NCBI GenBank assembly: GCA_002424865.1
Contig: DILC01000035.1
Span: forward strand, 876-56,348
DNA length: 55,473 nt
From: Rhodocyclaceae bacterium UBA5602
GTDB taxonomy: Bacteria > Pseudomonadota > Gammaproteobacteria > Burkholderiales > Rhodocyclaceae
Direction: 5' to 3'
The position numbers were made by a program, and so were the translations under genes. Below the pieces are notes generated by a model that saw only the letters and a list, made by a program, of their open reading frames with translations, made no database searches and was not told where the DNA came from. How positions within the stretch are numbered: position 1 is the first letter of the stretch; each line of letters starts with the position of its first letter. Below, piece after piece: positions 8,705 to 17,627 of this stretch.

Positions 8705-10078
8705 TCATGTCTTTAAAGTTTGAATGAGTACATGCAAATGGTTGTTCATTTCCTGGTCATTTAACTTTGATTCTGTAATTGTGCGACAAGCGTGTATGAC
8801 TGTCGTGTGGTCACGGCCGCCAAAAAAGTCTCCAATTTCAGGCAAACTATGTGCAGTCAATTCACGGGCGAGCCACATCGCAATTTGACGTGGCCGGGCT
8901 ATTGCACGCGTTCTTTTTTTCGAGTGAAGCTCAGCTACTTTTATTTTGTAAAAGTCAGAAACAGTTTTTTGAATCTGATCCAAGGATACTTGTCGATTCG
9001 TTGAGCTGATGATGTCCCTTAAGGCATCTTTTGCGACATCCAGATTGATTTCTTTACCATGAAATCCTGCATAAGCGATGACACGGTTTAACGCGCCTTC
9101 CAATTCCCTGACATTTGACCGCAAGTTCTTTGCTATCAAAAAACAAACCTCATCCGAAATATTGATATTTTCAATAGCAGCTTTTTTCTTCAGGATGGCG
9201 ATACGCATTTCAAGTTCAGGCGGATCGATTGTTACTGTTAATCCCCAGTCAAATCTTGAAATTAATCGTTCTTCCAAGCCTTGAACATCTTTAGGATAAG
9301 TATCCGATGTGATGATAATTTGCTTTTTTGCCTCAATTAACGCATTAAAAGCATAGAAAAACTCTTCCTGAGTTCGATCTTTTCGATTAAAAAACTGAAT
9401 ATCATCAATCAATAACAAATCAAGAGAGCGATAGTATTGCTTGAAACTATCGCGACTATTCTGCTGAAAAGCTCGAACCATGTCCGAGAAGTAATCCTCA
9501 GCATGAACATAGCGAATCTCGAATGATGGATTTTCTTTGTAAATGGCATTACCAATAGCATGGATAAGATGCGTTTTACCCAAGCCTACGCCACCATAAA
9601 TAAATAAAGGGTTATACGAGGTACCAGGATTCATGGCTACTTGTTGCGCTGCTGCTCGGGCTAAGTCATTGGCCCGCCCTGTCACAAGGGTTTCAAACGT
9701 AAACTCCCGATTTAAATGGGTTTTCGTATAGCTATCATTGTCACCAGTTTTAAATTTTTCATTGGTTTTAACCGCTGAAATGGATTTGTCTTCTTGGGTT
9801 GCCGCTGTGTTTTTTTGGGTTTCTGTGTTTACTGATTCTTCAACCGCTAACTGGATCGAGACTGGGTGGGGAAAAAAATCATTCCCCAAGCTTTCTATTT
9901 GACTCAAATAGCGTTCCCTGACCCATTGCATGATAAATCGGTTGGGTGCAATCAGTTGAAATTGGGTACCGTCTTCGGCGTTTGCCTCAAGACGTAATTT
10001 CTTAATCCAGGTATTAAATTGCTGTGCAGGAATTTCCTGTTCAAACCAATTTAAGCAGGTAGACCAAAAATCTTGCAT
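8705..10078 (-). CDS. dnaA: chromosomal replication initiator protein
   Basis: The AAA+ initiator that binds DnaA boxes and melts the origin. Domain I (about 1-85) begins FWSTCLNWFEQEIPAQQFNTW. A Thr/Lys/Asn-rich linker follows (about 88-120). The AAA+ core has Walker A GGVGLGKTH and Walker B LLLIDDIQF. The DNA-binding domain IV carries ARPRQIAMWLARELT and GGRDHTTVIHACR. The 457-residue length is normal. The gene diverges from rpmH. Confidence 0.98.
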   Translation of the reverse strand: MQDFWSTCLNWFEQEIPAQQFNTWIKKLRLEANAEDGTQFQLIAPNRFIMQWVRERYLSQIESLGNDFFPHPVSIQLAVEESVNTETQKNTAATQEDKSISAVKTNEKFKTGDNDSYTKTHLNREFTFETLVTGRANDLARAAAQQVAMNPGTSYNPLFIYGGVGLGKTHLIHAIGNAIYKENPSFEIRYVHAEDYFSDMVRAFQQNSRDSFKQYYRSLDLLLIDDIQFFNRKDRTQEEFFYAFNALIEAKKQIIITSDTYPKDVQGLEERLISRFDWGLTVTIDPPELEMRIAILKKKAAIENINISDEVCFLIAKNLRSNVRELEGALNRVIAYAGFHGKEINLDVAKDALRDIISSTNRQVSLDQIQKTVSDFYKIKVAELHSKKRTRAIARPRQIAMWLARELTAHSLPEIGDFFGGRDHTTVIHACRTITESKLNDQEMNNHLHVLIQTLKT

Positions 10079-10186
10079 TTAAATTAAAGAAAAAGAGAAT
10101 TAGGGCAAATGAATACCGTTTATCCTGTAATGGATTCTATAGAGCCAGTTGCAGGCCTGTTTCAGAAACGGTTGTTTAGCTTTTGG

Positions 10187-10217
10187 ATTCTATCTTTTTT
10201 GAAATAAGTTATCCACA
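10187..10217 (-). promoter_or_regulatory. predicted dnaA promoter with DnaA box over its -35
   Basis: On the minus strand, TGGATA (10210-10215) and TAGAAT (10187-10192) are spaced by 17 bp. The perfect DnaA box TTATCCACA (10209-10217, plus strand) covers the -35 element, which would allow DnaA to repress its own gene. Prediction from sequence only. Confidence 0.5.
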
Positions 10218-10247
10218 GATACTTGATGCGCTTAACGATTGATTTAC

Positions 10248-10276
10248 TTGACAGTTGCACTGTAGGATGTTCTAAT
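10248..10276 (+). promoter_or_regulatory. sigma-70-type promoter for rpmH-rnpA
   Basis: A perfect -35 TTGACA (10248-10253), a 17-bp spacer and a -10 TCTAAT (10271-10276), 30 bp ahead of rpmH. Confidence 0.75.
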
Positions 10277-10306
10277 TAACGGTTTTTATTTGCTTGGAGT
10301 TTTATT

Positions 10307-10441
10307 ATGAAACGCACTTATCAGCCATCCGTTGTACGTCGTAAACGCACTCATGGTTTTCTTGTTCGCATGCGTACGCGTGGTGGTCGGGCAGTCATCC
10401 GCGCACGACGCGCCAAGGGTCGTCACAGCTTAGCCGTTTGA
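10307..10441 (+). CDS. rpmH: 50S ribosomal protein L34
   Basis: A 44-residue, highly basic ribosomal protein of the large subunit. The translation begins MKRTYQPSVVRRKRTHGF and ends RRAKGRHSLAV, the canonical L34 sequence. A GGAG ribosome site precedes the ATG. Its stop overlaps the TTG start of rnpA, the usual coupled arrangement. Confidence 0.97.
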   Translation: MKRTYQPSVVRRKRTHGFLVRMRTRGGRAVIRARRAKGRHSLAV

Positions 10442-10833
10442 TTTCTTCCGACTCATCTTGTAATTTCGGTCCTGATCGACGATTACATCGCCCGCAAGAA
10501 TTTTCGGGCGTTTTTTCGTCACGCCGTTCTATTCGTGGTGAGCTTGCTGGAAGTGTGGGCTTTGTTTTACATTACCGCGCGCTGGAGACGTCTGCCCTTT
10601 CGCGCTTGGGAATTGTGGTTCCCAAGAAGCTGGTCAAGCGCGCGGTCGATAGAAATGCAATTAAACGCCAATGCCGCGAGGCTTTTCGGTTACTCGGTCC
10701 CCAACCGTTTCATTATGAAGTGGTTTTAAGGGTTAATCGAATTTTGGGTGACATTGAACCATCCAAACAACTTGTTCATAAACAGTGGCGTTTGCAAATT
10801 AATGAACTTCTGAATCGCTTGACAACCCAATGA
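10438..10833 (+). CDS. rnpA: ribonuclease P protein component
   Basis: The protein cofactor of RNase P, which assists the catalytic RNA in maturing tRNA 5' ends. The diagnostic motif RNAIKRQCREAFR is present, and the N-terminus has FGPDRRLHRPQEFSGVF. The chosen TTG start overlaps the rpmH stop and gives 131 residues, slightly longer than the usual ~120. The stop overlaps the yidD ATG (ATGA). Confidence 0.95.
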   Translation: MISSDSSCNFGPDRRLHRPQEFSGVFSSRRSIRGELAGSVGFVLHYRALETSALSRLGIVVPKKLVKRAVDRNAIKRQCREAFRLLGPQPFHYEVVLRVNRILGDIEPSKQLVHKQWRLQINELLNRLTTQ

Positions 10834-11051
10834 GTGCTTGGTTGGTTAAGCCCCTGCTGTTTATTATTAAATTATATCAATGGGTTATCAGCCCATTGAT
10901 AGGTAGCCGTTGCCGATTTGAACCGAGTTGTTCTCATTACGCAGCTGAAGCCCTTCAAAAAAAAGGTTTGATTTCTGGTATCTGGCTCGCGGTACGCCGG
11001 GTGGGTCGTTGCCACCCCTGGCATCCGGGCGGTTATGATCCTGTACCCTAA
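10830..11051 (+). CDS. yidD: membrane protein insertion efficiency factor
   Basis: A 73-residue YidD protein. One amphipathic membrane-associated helix (LLFIIKLYQWVISPLIG) is followed by the Cys-bearing CRFEPSCSHYAAEAL and GRCHPWHPGGYDPVP signatures. It sits between rnpA and yidC, as usual, and helps YidC-dependent membrane insertion. Confidence 0.96.
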   Translation: MSAWLVKPLLFIIKLYQWVISPLIGSRCRFEPSCSHYAAEALQKKGLISGIWLAVRRVGRCHPWHPGGYDPVP

Positions 11052-11086
11052 TTGCACCCAATCTATGCTTATTAATTGAGAATGTT

Positions 11087-12775
11087 ATGGACAATCGACG
11101 ACTGATATTGCTACTGGTTTTTAGCTTCTCCCTGGTGATGTTGTGGGATGGTTGGCAGAAGCATCTTCAACCTCACGGAATTTCCGATACTGCGCTGACT
11201 CAAGGAAGTAATCAGGCTAATAACCCAAGCTCCAGCCAGAGTGTCCCGCAGCTGGGGGGGGGCACGAACAGCGCCAGGAGCCCGAATGATTCGGTAACGT
11301 CTGATATTCCTTCACCCGCTCAGCAGGCTGTGTCGGCTGCTGTTTCTGCATCACCAGCTACCAAAGCAGAGTTGATTAAACTGGAAACAGACTTGATGGC
11401 GGTAGAAATATCGACCTTAGGTGGTGATATTGTCCATTTGGATTTGAAAAAGCATTTTGCTTCAGGTGATAAAAACCACGCCTTTACCCTATTCGAGGAA
11501 AAGGGACGCCATACCTACATGGCTCAATCGGGTGTTATTGGTGAAGGTTTGCCTAATCACCGCAGCATATGGCGTCTTGTCAATGCGCAAACCGCACTTG
11601 CTGCAGGGCAGGATCAATTGGTTGTCCAGTTGGCTGCCGATTTATCAACAGGTGGTTCGGTCGTTAAAACTTATACCTTTCACCGGGGAAGTTACAAGAT
11701 TGATATTACGCACTCCGGTTTGCCGGCTGCGAGCTTTGCTTATTATCAATTTATCCGTGATGGCAAGGCTGCCGAGGAACACAATAATCCGATGATGATT
11801 GGTTCAGCTACTTTTACTGGTCCGGCCGTGTTCACGGATGCTGAGAAGTTCCAAAAAGTTTCATTTGAGAAAATCAAAGATAACGAAGCAAAGTTCGCTA
11901 AAAAGGCCGATAACGGCTGGCTAGCCATGATTCAGCATTATTTCGTGGCAGCTTGGTTGCCTCCTGTGAGCGTAGGCCGTGAGTTTTACATGCGTTCGCT
12001 GGGGAATGACCTGTTTTCAACCGGCATCATTTTGCCAACCAGCAGGGATGGTAAAAATACAGTTTCCCTGTATGCAGGCCCTCAGGAATTAAAAAACCTG
12101 AAAAATATTGCCCCGGGTTTTGATTTAGTAGTGGATTATGGTTGGCTGACGATCATTGCAGCGCCCTTGTTTTGGGTGCTGGGCATAATTCATGGTTTGG
12201 TGGGCAACTGGGGTTGGGCTATCATTTTGCTTACCATTTTGATCAAGCTGGCCTTCTTTCCGTTGTCGGCTGCAAGCTATAAATCCATGGCCAAAATGAG
12301 GCTGGTTACACCCAAATTGGCCAAGCTCAAAGAAATCCATGGCAATGATAAGTTGCGGCTGAATCAGGAAATGATGGCGCTGTACAAGAAGGAAAAAATC
12401 AATCCTTTGGGTGGTTGCTTGCCAGTGTTGATCCAGATCCCCGTGTTTATTTCGCTGTACTGGGTTTTGCAGGGTACAGTCGAAATGCGTGGTGCGCCTT
12501 GGATAGGTTGGATTCATGATTTGTCGGCGCAAGATCCCTATTATGTTTTGCCCTTGCTGATGGGCGTGACGATGTTTATCCAAACTAAACTCAACCCGGC
12601 ACCACCTGATCCCATGCAGGCTAAGGTGATGTTGATGATGCCTGTTCTTTTTACGGCCATGTTCCTGTTTTTCCCTGCGGGCTTGGTGCTTTATTGGACG
12701 GTGAATAACTTGCTGTCGATCGCACAACAATGGAAGATTACCCGAACGATCGAATCTGCCAGTAAGCCTGTTTGA
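11087..12775 (+). CDS. yidC: membrane protein insertase YidC
   Basis: A 562-residue inner-membrane insertase. The N-terminal membrane anchor is RRLILLLVFSFSLVMLWDGW. A Ser/Thr/Pro-rich linker and a large periplasmic beta domain follow to about residue 340. The conserved insertase core starts near GLVGNWGWAIILLTILIKLAF and includes NPLGGCLPVLIQIPVFISLY. Length fits proteobacterial YidC. A strong terminator follows, so it probably ends the rpmH-rnpA-yidD-yidC operon. Confidence 0.97.
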   Translation: MDNRRLILLLVFSFSLVMLWDGWQKHLQPHGISDTALTQGSNQANNPSSSQSVPQLGGGTNSARSPNDSVTSDIPSPAQQAVSAAVSASPATKAELIKLETDLMAVEISTLGGDIVHLDLKKHFASGDKNHAFTLFEEKGRHTYMAQSGVIGEGLPNHRSIWRLVNAQTALAAGQDQLVVQLAADLSTGGSVVKTYTFHRGSYKIDITHSGLPAASFAYYQFIRDGKAAEEHNNPMMIGSATFTGPAVFTDAEKFQKVSFEKIKDNEAKFAKKADNGWLAMIQHYFVAAWLPPVSVGREFYMRSLGNDLFSTGIILPTSRDGKNTVSLYAGPQELKNLKNIAPGFDLVVDYGWLTIIAAPLFWVLGIIHGLVGNWGWAIILLTILIKLAFFPLSAASYKSMAKMRLVTPKLAKLKEIHGNDKLRLNQEMMALYKKEKINPLGGCLPVLIQIPVFISLYWVLQGTVEMRGAPWIGWIHDLSAQDPYYVLPLLMGVTMFIQTKLNPAPPDPMQAKVMLMMPVLFTAMFLFFPAGLVLYWTVNNLLSIAQQWKITRTIESASKPV

Positions 12776-12790
12776 TTTGGATTGATAAGA

Positions 12791-12828
12791 TGCTAGCTAA
12801 TGCCAATGGGGCATTAGCTAGCATTTTT
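12791..12828 (+). terminator. rho-independent terminator after yidC
   Basis: A perfect 14-bp stem (TGCTAGCTAATGCC pairing with GGCATTAGCTAGCA, 5-nt loop) directly followed by five T. Confidence 0.92.
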
Positions 12829-12851
12829 AATTTGTGAGGTTCAAATTGAAT

Positions 12852-14189
12852 ATGACGTCGGACACAATCGCTGCCATTGCGACAGCCCCTGGGCGAGGTG
12901 GCATTGGTGTGGTTCGTATTTCAGGCAAGGGGCTTTTGCCGCTAGCCCATGCGTTATGCCACAAAACACCCGTATCGCGCCATGCCACCATTGCAGACTT
13001 TTTTGCTCAAGATGGGGCGGTGATCGACCGGGGTTTATTGATTTTTTTCTCTGCGCCGCATTCATTTACCGGTGAGGATGTGATCGAGCTGCAGGGCCAT
13101 GGTGGTCCTGTGGTGATGCAGATGCTTTTGGAGCGTTGTGTTGCACTGGGTGCCCGATTGGCTCACCCAGGTGAATTTACGCAGCGCGCCTTTCTTAATG
13201 AAAAAATGGATTTAGCGCAAGCTGAAGCGGTGGCAGATCTGATTGATGCCAGTACTGCCGCCGCCGCACGGTCTGCTGTGCGTTCTTTGTCCGGGAATTT
13301 TTCACGTGAGGTGATGCAACTGGTTGAGCGCTTGATTAACCTCCGTATGTTGATCGAGGCGACGTTGGATTTTCCCGAAGAGGAAATTGATTTAATCAAG
13401 CATACCGATGCAGCACAACAACTTCAGCAGATCCGGCAGATGATTGACGGCTTGCTTGCGAGATCTCGTGCGGGCAGCATGTTGCGCACGGGTTTGCACG
13501 TTGTTTTAACCGGTTTGCCAAATGTGGGCAAATCATCCTTGCTGAACTGCTTGTCGGGCGAGGAGCGGGCTATTGTGACCGAGCATGCGGGCACTACCCG
13601 GGATGTCTTGCGTGAAACAATACAAATCAACGGCATTCCGTTGCATATTGTGGATACGGCAGGATTGCGGGCGACGGATGATCCGGTGGAACGTCTTGGC
13701 ATTGATCGTGCTTGGCAGGCACTTGAAAACGCGGATGTAATTTTGCAACTGGTCGATGCCCGTTACGGATTATCGGCAGAGGATGAAGATATTTTTTCCC
13801 GTTTGCCACCGGATGTTGAACGGATTGTTGTCGAAAATAAGGCGGACTTGGCAAATCAATTACCGCGGCGTGTTGATCTACTTGGCACTGTCCATGTGTA
13901 TTTGTCCGCAAAGCATGGTCAGGGTGTCGAGTTGTTGCGTGAAGAGTTACTCAGGATTTCTGGTTGTAGCGGTTCTCAAGAGGATGTGATTCTTGCGCGT
14001 GCGCGTCATGTGGAAGCCTTGCAGCATGCTGCAGAAAAGTCGGCGTTGGCGGAACGGCAATTAAAACACGTTGAGCTTTGTGCAGAAGAATTGCGTTTGG
14101 CGCAATTGGCTTTATCCAGTATTACAGGCGAATTTTCCGCAGATGATTTACTGGGTGAAATTTTCTCGCGCTTCTGTATCGGTAAGTAA
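12852..14189 (+). CDS. mnmE: tRNA uridine-5-carboxymethylaminomethyl modification GTPase
   Basis: MnmE acts with MnmG to make the cmnm5U34 modification in tRNA anticodons. The N-terminal region is TIAAIATAPGRGGIGVVRISG. The G domain has GLPNVGKSSLLN (P-loop), DTAGLR and NKAD. The C-terminal FCIGK supplies the conserved Cys. The ATG at 12852 fits the family start, but a TTG at 12846 has better spacing to the GAGG site. It is separated from yidC by a terminator and precedes mnmG. Confidence 0.96.
   Translation: MTSDTIAAIATAPGRGGIGVVRISGKGLLPLAHALCHKTPVSRHATIADFFAQDGAVIDRGLLIFFSAPHSFTGEDVIELQGHGGPVVMQMLLERCVALGARLAHPGEFTQRAFLNEKMDLAQAEAVADLIDASTAAAARSAVRSLSGNFSREVMQLVERLINLRMLIEATLDFPEEEIDLIKHTDAAQQLQQIRQMIDGLLARSRAGSMLRTGLHVVLTGLPNVGKSSLLNCLSGEERAIVTEHAGTTRDVLRETIQINGIPLHIVDTAGLRATDDPVERLGIDRAWQALENADVILQLVDARYGLSAEDEDIFSRLPPDVERIVVENKADLANQLPRRVDLLGTVHVYLSAKHGQGVELLREELLRISGCSGSQEDVILARARHVEALQHAAEKSALAERQLKHVELCAEELRLAQLALSSITGEFSADDLLGEIFSRFCIGK
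14035..14059 (+). repeat. dispersed 25-bp element, copy 2 (in mnmE)
   Basis: Match of 21/25 to the consensus on the plus strand, in sense orientation; mnmE reads EKSALAERQ here. One of the weaker copies. Confidence 0.55.
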
Positions 14190-14213
14190 TTCTTCTTATA
14201 TTCCCGTCCGGCA

Positions 14214-14229
14214 TGTTTCACGTGAAACA
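14214..14229. other. parS site 1 (perfect)
   Basis: TGTTTCACGTGAAACA is a 16/16 match to the bacterial chromosomal parS consensus recognised by ParB, and a perfect palindrome. It lies just upstream of mnmG. Confidence 0.95.
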
Positions 14230-14238
14230 TGTGTTTAT

Positions 14239-14254
14239 TGTTCCACGTGAAACA
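14239..14254. other. parS site 2 (15/16)
   Basis: TGTTCCACGTGAAACA matches the parS consensus at 15 of 16 bases. Its start is 25 bp from that of the perfect site. Confidence 0.88.
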
Positions 14255-14317
14255 TTGTGTGGGAAATTTGAAGACGGAGCGGCGTATCATGTCGGCTTGA
14301 TTTTTGAGTTTGAAAAT

Positions 14318-16216
14318 ATGAAATTCCCAACGATATTTGATGTCATTGTGGTCGGTGGTGGTCATGCTGGGACAGAGGCTGCACTGGCTGCGGCACGAAT
14401 GGGCGCAAAAACCTTATTGCTCACCCATAATATTGAAACGCTCGGTGTGATGTCCTGTAACCCGTCCATTGGGGGGATAGGCAAAGGGCATTTAGTCAGG
14501 GAAGTGGATGCCTTGGGTGGTGCAATGGCGCTGGCGACAGATGAGGCTGGAATACAATTTCGCACATTGAATGCGTCAAAAGGACCGGCAGTGCGCGCAA
14601 CGCGTGCTCAGGCAGACCGGCAGTTATATAAAAGGGCAATTCGTGCGCGACTTGAGGGGCAAGAGCATTTGACTTTGTTTCAGCAAGCTGTGGATGATTT
14701 CACCGTTGTGGGCGATCGCATTACCGGGGTTGTGACGCAATTGGGCATAGAATTTTCTGCGCCTGCAGTGGTTTTAACGGCGGGTACCTTTTTGAATGGC
14801 TTGGTGCATGTGGGGTTGGAGAATTATCGGGCAGGGCGGTTTGGTGATCCGGCATCCATTTCCTTAAGTGCGCGTTTAAAAGAGTTGAAGCTGCCTGTCG
14901 GACGCCTGAAAACAGGCACGCCCCCCCGGCTTGATGGCAGGACAATTGATTTTTCAGTAATGACTTGCCAGCCGGGAGATGATCCTATGCCAGTGTTTTC
15001 CTTTATGGGGTCGGCCAGCATGCACCCGCGTCAGATTCCGTGTTGGATCACGCATACCAATGAAACGACACATGACATCATCCGCCAGGGCTTGGACCGT
15101 TCGCCCATGTTTACAGGGGTGATAGAAGGCGTTGGGCCAAGATACTGCCCGTCGATAGAAGATAAAATTCACCGCTTCGCGGGTAAAGATAGCCATCAGA
15201 TTTTTATGGAACCTGAGGGGCTGGAAACTTATGAGATCTATCCGCAAGGGGTGTCAACGAGTTTGCCATTCGATGTGCAATTGAATTTGCTGCACTCGAT
15301 TCGGGGGTTGGAAAATGTTCATGTGACCAGGCCGGGTTATGCCATTGAATATGATTATTTCGATCCGCGGAATTTAAAGTCCAGTCTGGAAACCAAATCA
15401 ATTTCAGGGTTGTTTTTTGCAGGGCAGATTAACGGGACAACCGGATACGAAGAAGCGGCAGCGCAGGGTTTGCTGGCAGGCATCAATGCGGCCCAGTTTG
15501 CCAAGGGTTTGCCTGCATGGTCACCGAGAAGGGATCAGGCCTATATGGGAGTGTTGGTTGATGACTTGATTACTCGGGGAGTGTCTGAACCGTACCGGAT
15601 GTTTACGAGTCGGGCAGAGTACCGTTTGTCCCTGCGTGAGGATAATGCCGATCTTCGCCTGACGGAAGAAGGGCGTGCCCTGGGGTTGGTGAATGATGAG
15701 CGCTGGGATAGATTTAACCGCAAGCGCGATGCGGTAGCGGCGGAAGTTGAACGTTTGCGGGCCACGTGGGTTAATCCACGCATGATTAGCGAAGCGGAAT
15801 CCTTGCGGGTGCTGGGTAAAGCCATGGAGCGCGAATACCGGTTGTTTGATTTGTTGCGTCGGCCGGATGTAGGGTATGCAGAATTGATGAGCCTTGGTGA
15901 TCAGGGTGGCGCGACAGAGAATGCCGATGCGACTATCGAAGATAGGGATGTGATTGAACAAATCGAAATCCAGGCAAAATATCAAGGATATATCGAACGC
16001 CAAAAGGATGAAGTCGCGAAAAGTCTGGCGCATGAGTCTGCAGCGATTCCGCATAACATGGATTATCAGGGGGTGCATGGCTTGTCTATTGAAGTCCGGC
16101 AACGCTTGGAGCATGCCAGGCCGGAAACATTGGGGCAGGCCTCTCGGGTTCAGGGGGTGACGCCGGCAGCTATTTCCTTGCTGTTGGTGCATTTGAAGCG
16201 GCGAAAGGTGGTATGA
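14318..16216 (+). CDS. mnmG: tRNA uridine-5-carboxymethylaminomethyl modification enzyme
   Basis: MnmG (GidA) is the FAD-binding partner of MnmE. The ATG at 14318 gives MKFPTIFDVIVVGGGHAGTEAALAAARMG, the standard N-terminus with its GxGxxG FAD fold; an upstream in-frame ATG at 14213 would run through the parS sites and is rejected. Other motifs are SCNPSIGGIGKGHLVREVDALGG and GTFLNGLVHVG. At 632 residues it is full length. It overlaps rsmG by four bases. Confidence 0.97.
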   Translation: MKFPTIFDVIVVGGGHAGTEAALAAARMGAKTLLLTHNIETLGVMSCNPSIGGIGKGHLVREVDALGGAMALATDEAGIQFRTLNASKGPAVRATRAQADRQLYKRAIRARLEGQEHLTLFQQAVDDFTVVGDRITGVVTQLGIEFSAPAVVLTAGTFLNGLVHVGLENYRAGRFGDPASISLSARLKELKLPVGRLKTGTPPRLDGRTIDFSVMTCQPGDDPMPVFSFMGSASMHPRQIPCWITHTNETTHDIIRQGLDRSPMFTGVIEGVGPRYCPSIEDKIHRFAGKDSHQIFMEPEGLETYEIYPQGVSTSLPFDVQLNLLHSIRGLENVHVTRPGYAIEYDYFDPRNLKSSLETKSISGLFFAGQINGTTGYEEAAAQGLLAGINAAQFAKGLPAWSPRRDQAYMGVLVDDLITRGVSEPYRMFTSRAEYRLSLREDNADLRLTEEGRALGLVNDERWDRFNRKRDAVAAEVERLRATWVNPRMISEAESLRVLGKAMEREYRLFDLLRRPDVGYAELMSLGDQGGATENADATIEDRDVIEQIEIQAKYQGYIERQKDEVAKSLAHESAAIPHNMDYQGVHGLSIEVRQRLEHARPETLGQASRVQGVTPAAISLLLVHLKRRKVV

Positions 16217-16851
16217 GCCTGGAATTGTTGTTGAACGATGGACTGGCAACATTGGGTTTGTCATTGCCAGAGAAAGCAAAAGCCGATTTGCTGGTGTATG
16301 TCGGATTGCTCAAGAAATGGAATGCTACATATAACCTTACGGCAATTCGCGAGGAGTCCGCTATGCTCACTCAGCATCTGTTGGATTCCTTAAGCATTGT
16401 GCCGTATTTGCAAAAGTCGGCGCTCGCAGCACGGCGCTGGATTGATGTGGGCAGCGGGGCAGGCCTGCCAGGTATTCCCCTGGCCATTGCCTGCCCGGAA
16501 ATTCACATGGGTTTAATTGATTCCGTTGAGAAAAAAACGGCTTTTCAACGGCAGGCGAAGATTGAACTGGGTTTAACCAACCTAACCGTCATCGGTGGCC
16601 GTGTGCAGGATAGTCCCGCGCAGTGTTGTGATGTCGTGGTATCGCGTGCTTTCGCGGAACTTTGCGATTTTGTCACGATGGCCGGGCACTTGATTGTCGA
16701 TGGTGGCTGCTTGTACGCCATGAAAGGGCAAATGCCGAAGGAAGAAATTGAGCGCTTGCCGCCAACGTGGCGCGTGCAGGATTGTGTGCCACTTGCCGTG
16801 CCCGGAATGACGGCTGAGCGCCATTTGATTGTTTTACAGAGAGACCATTGA
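16213..16851 (+). CDS. rsmG: 16S rRNA (guanine527-N7)-methyltransferase
   Basis: RsmG (GidB) methylates G527 of 16S rRNA using S-adenosylmethionine. The SAM-binding region is WIDVGSGAGLPGIPLAIACPE, and VVVSRAFAEL follows. At 212 residues it is of normal size. The start overlaps the mnmG stop, and parA begins one base after its stop, so translation is likely coupled through the operon. Confidence 0.96.
   Translation: MSLELLLNDGLATLGLSLPEKAKADLLVYVGLLKKWNATYNLTAIREESAMLTQHLLDSLSIVPYLQKSALAARRWIDVGSGAGLPGIPLAIACPEIHMGLIDSVEKKTAFQRQAKIELGLTNLTVIGGRVQDSPAQCCDVVVSRAFAELCDFVTMAGHLIVDGGCLYAMKGQMPKEEIERLPPTWRVQDCVPLAVPGMTAERHLIVLQRDH
16412..16436 (+). repeat. dispersed 25-bp element, copy 3 (in rsmG)
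   Basis: Match of 21/25 on the plus strand, sense to rsmG, in the same frame as the mnmE copy (QKSALAARR), just before the SAM-binding motif. Confidence 0.55.
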
Positions 16852-16852
16852 A

Positions 16853-17626
16853 ATGCACATATTTGCGGTAGCCAACCAGAAAGGGGGGGTGGGTAAGACA
16901 ACCACGACGGTTAATCTAGCCGCTGCCCTGGCGGCCAAAGGGCAGCGCACCTTACTGGTCGACCTTGATCCGCAAGGCAACGCGACAATGGGTAGCGGCA
17001 TTGATAAACGTGAATTGAAGGCGTCTGTTTATGAGTTGTTGTTGCAGATGGTCAGTTTGGCGCAGGCACGCGTCACTTCGCCGAGTGGAAAGTTCGATGT
17101 CCTGCCAGCAAACCGTGAACTGGCAGGTGCAGAAGTTGAGCTAGTGGATTTGGCGCAGCGAGAGATGCGATTAAGGCAAGTATTGGCCGCACATAAAGAT
17201 GACTACGACTTCGTTTTGATCGATTGCCCGCCGTCATTATCCATGCTGACGCTCAATGGTTTGTGTGCAGCGCATGGCGTCATCATTCCGATGCAGTGCG
17301 AGTACTATGCCCTGGAAGGCTTGTCTGATCTCGTCAATACCATCAAAAAAGTACATGCTAATTTAAATAAAGACCTGAAAATCATAGGCTTGCTGCGTGT
17401 GATGTTTGATCCGCGCAACACCTTGTCGAATCATGTCTCAGCGCAATTGGAGCAGCACTTCGGCGAAAAGGTATTCAAAACGATAGTGCCGCGCAATGTC
17501 CGCTTGGCTGAAGCGCCAAGTTATGGCATTCCAGGTGTGATCTTTGATAAGGCAGCAAAAGGCGCGCAGGCCTATCTGGCGTTTGCTGAAGAAATGATTG
17601 AGCGTGTGAATAACTGGAAGGAATGA
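16853..17626 (+). CDS. parA: chromosome-partitioning ATPase ParA (Soj)
   Basis: A 257-residue Walker-type ATPase that positions ParB-parS complexes during chromosome segregation. The deviant Walker A NQKGGVGKTTTTVNLAAAL opens the protein. Walker B is VLIDCPPSLSMLT, and DLDPQGNATMGSG is typical. The ATG at 16853 is preferred over an upstream in-frame start inside rsmG because it places the Walker A motif at the normal distance. It is followed by parB after one base. Confidence 0.97.
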   Translation: MHIFAVANQKGGVGKTTTTVNLAAALAAKGQRTLLVDLDPQGNATMGSGIDKRELKASVYELLLQMVSLAQARVTSPSGKFDVLPANRELAGAEVELVDLAQREMRLRQVLAAHKDDYDFVLIDCPPSLSMLTLNGLCAAHGVIIPMQCEYYALEGLSDLVNTIKKVHANLNKDLKIIGLLRVMFDPRNTLSNHVSAQLEQHFGEKVFKTIVPRNVRLAEAPSYGIPGVIFDKAAKGAQAYLAFAEEMIERVNNWKE

Positions 17627-17627
17627 G

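Larger units (their letters stand above)
10079..10306. other. dnaA-rpmH divergent regulatory region / candidate oriC part
   Basis: A 228-bp AT-rich gap holding the divergent promoters of dnaA and rpmH. It contains one perfect DnaA box and a perfect 10-bp direct repeat TGGATTCTAT at 10131-10140 and 10184-10193, which carry the possible minus-strand -10 elements (TAGAAT) for dnaA. Confidence 0.6.

Noticed and set aside
12978..13002. Further element copy in mnmE (minus strand)
   Set aside because: Only 18 of 25 matches, too weak to count with the others.
14213..14317. Longer mnmG start at 14213
   Set aside because: The extra 35 residues translate the parS sites and lack family similarity.
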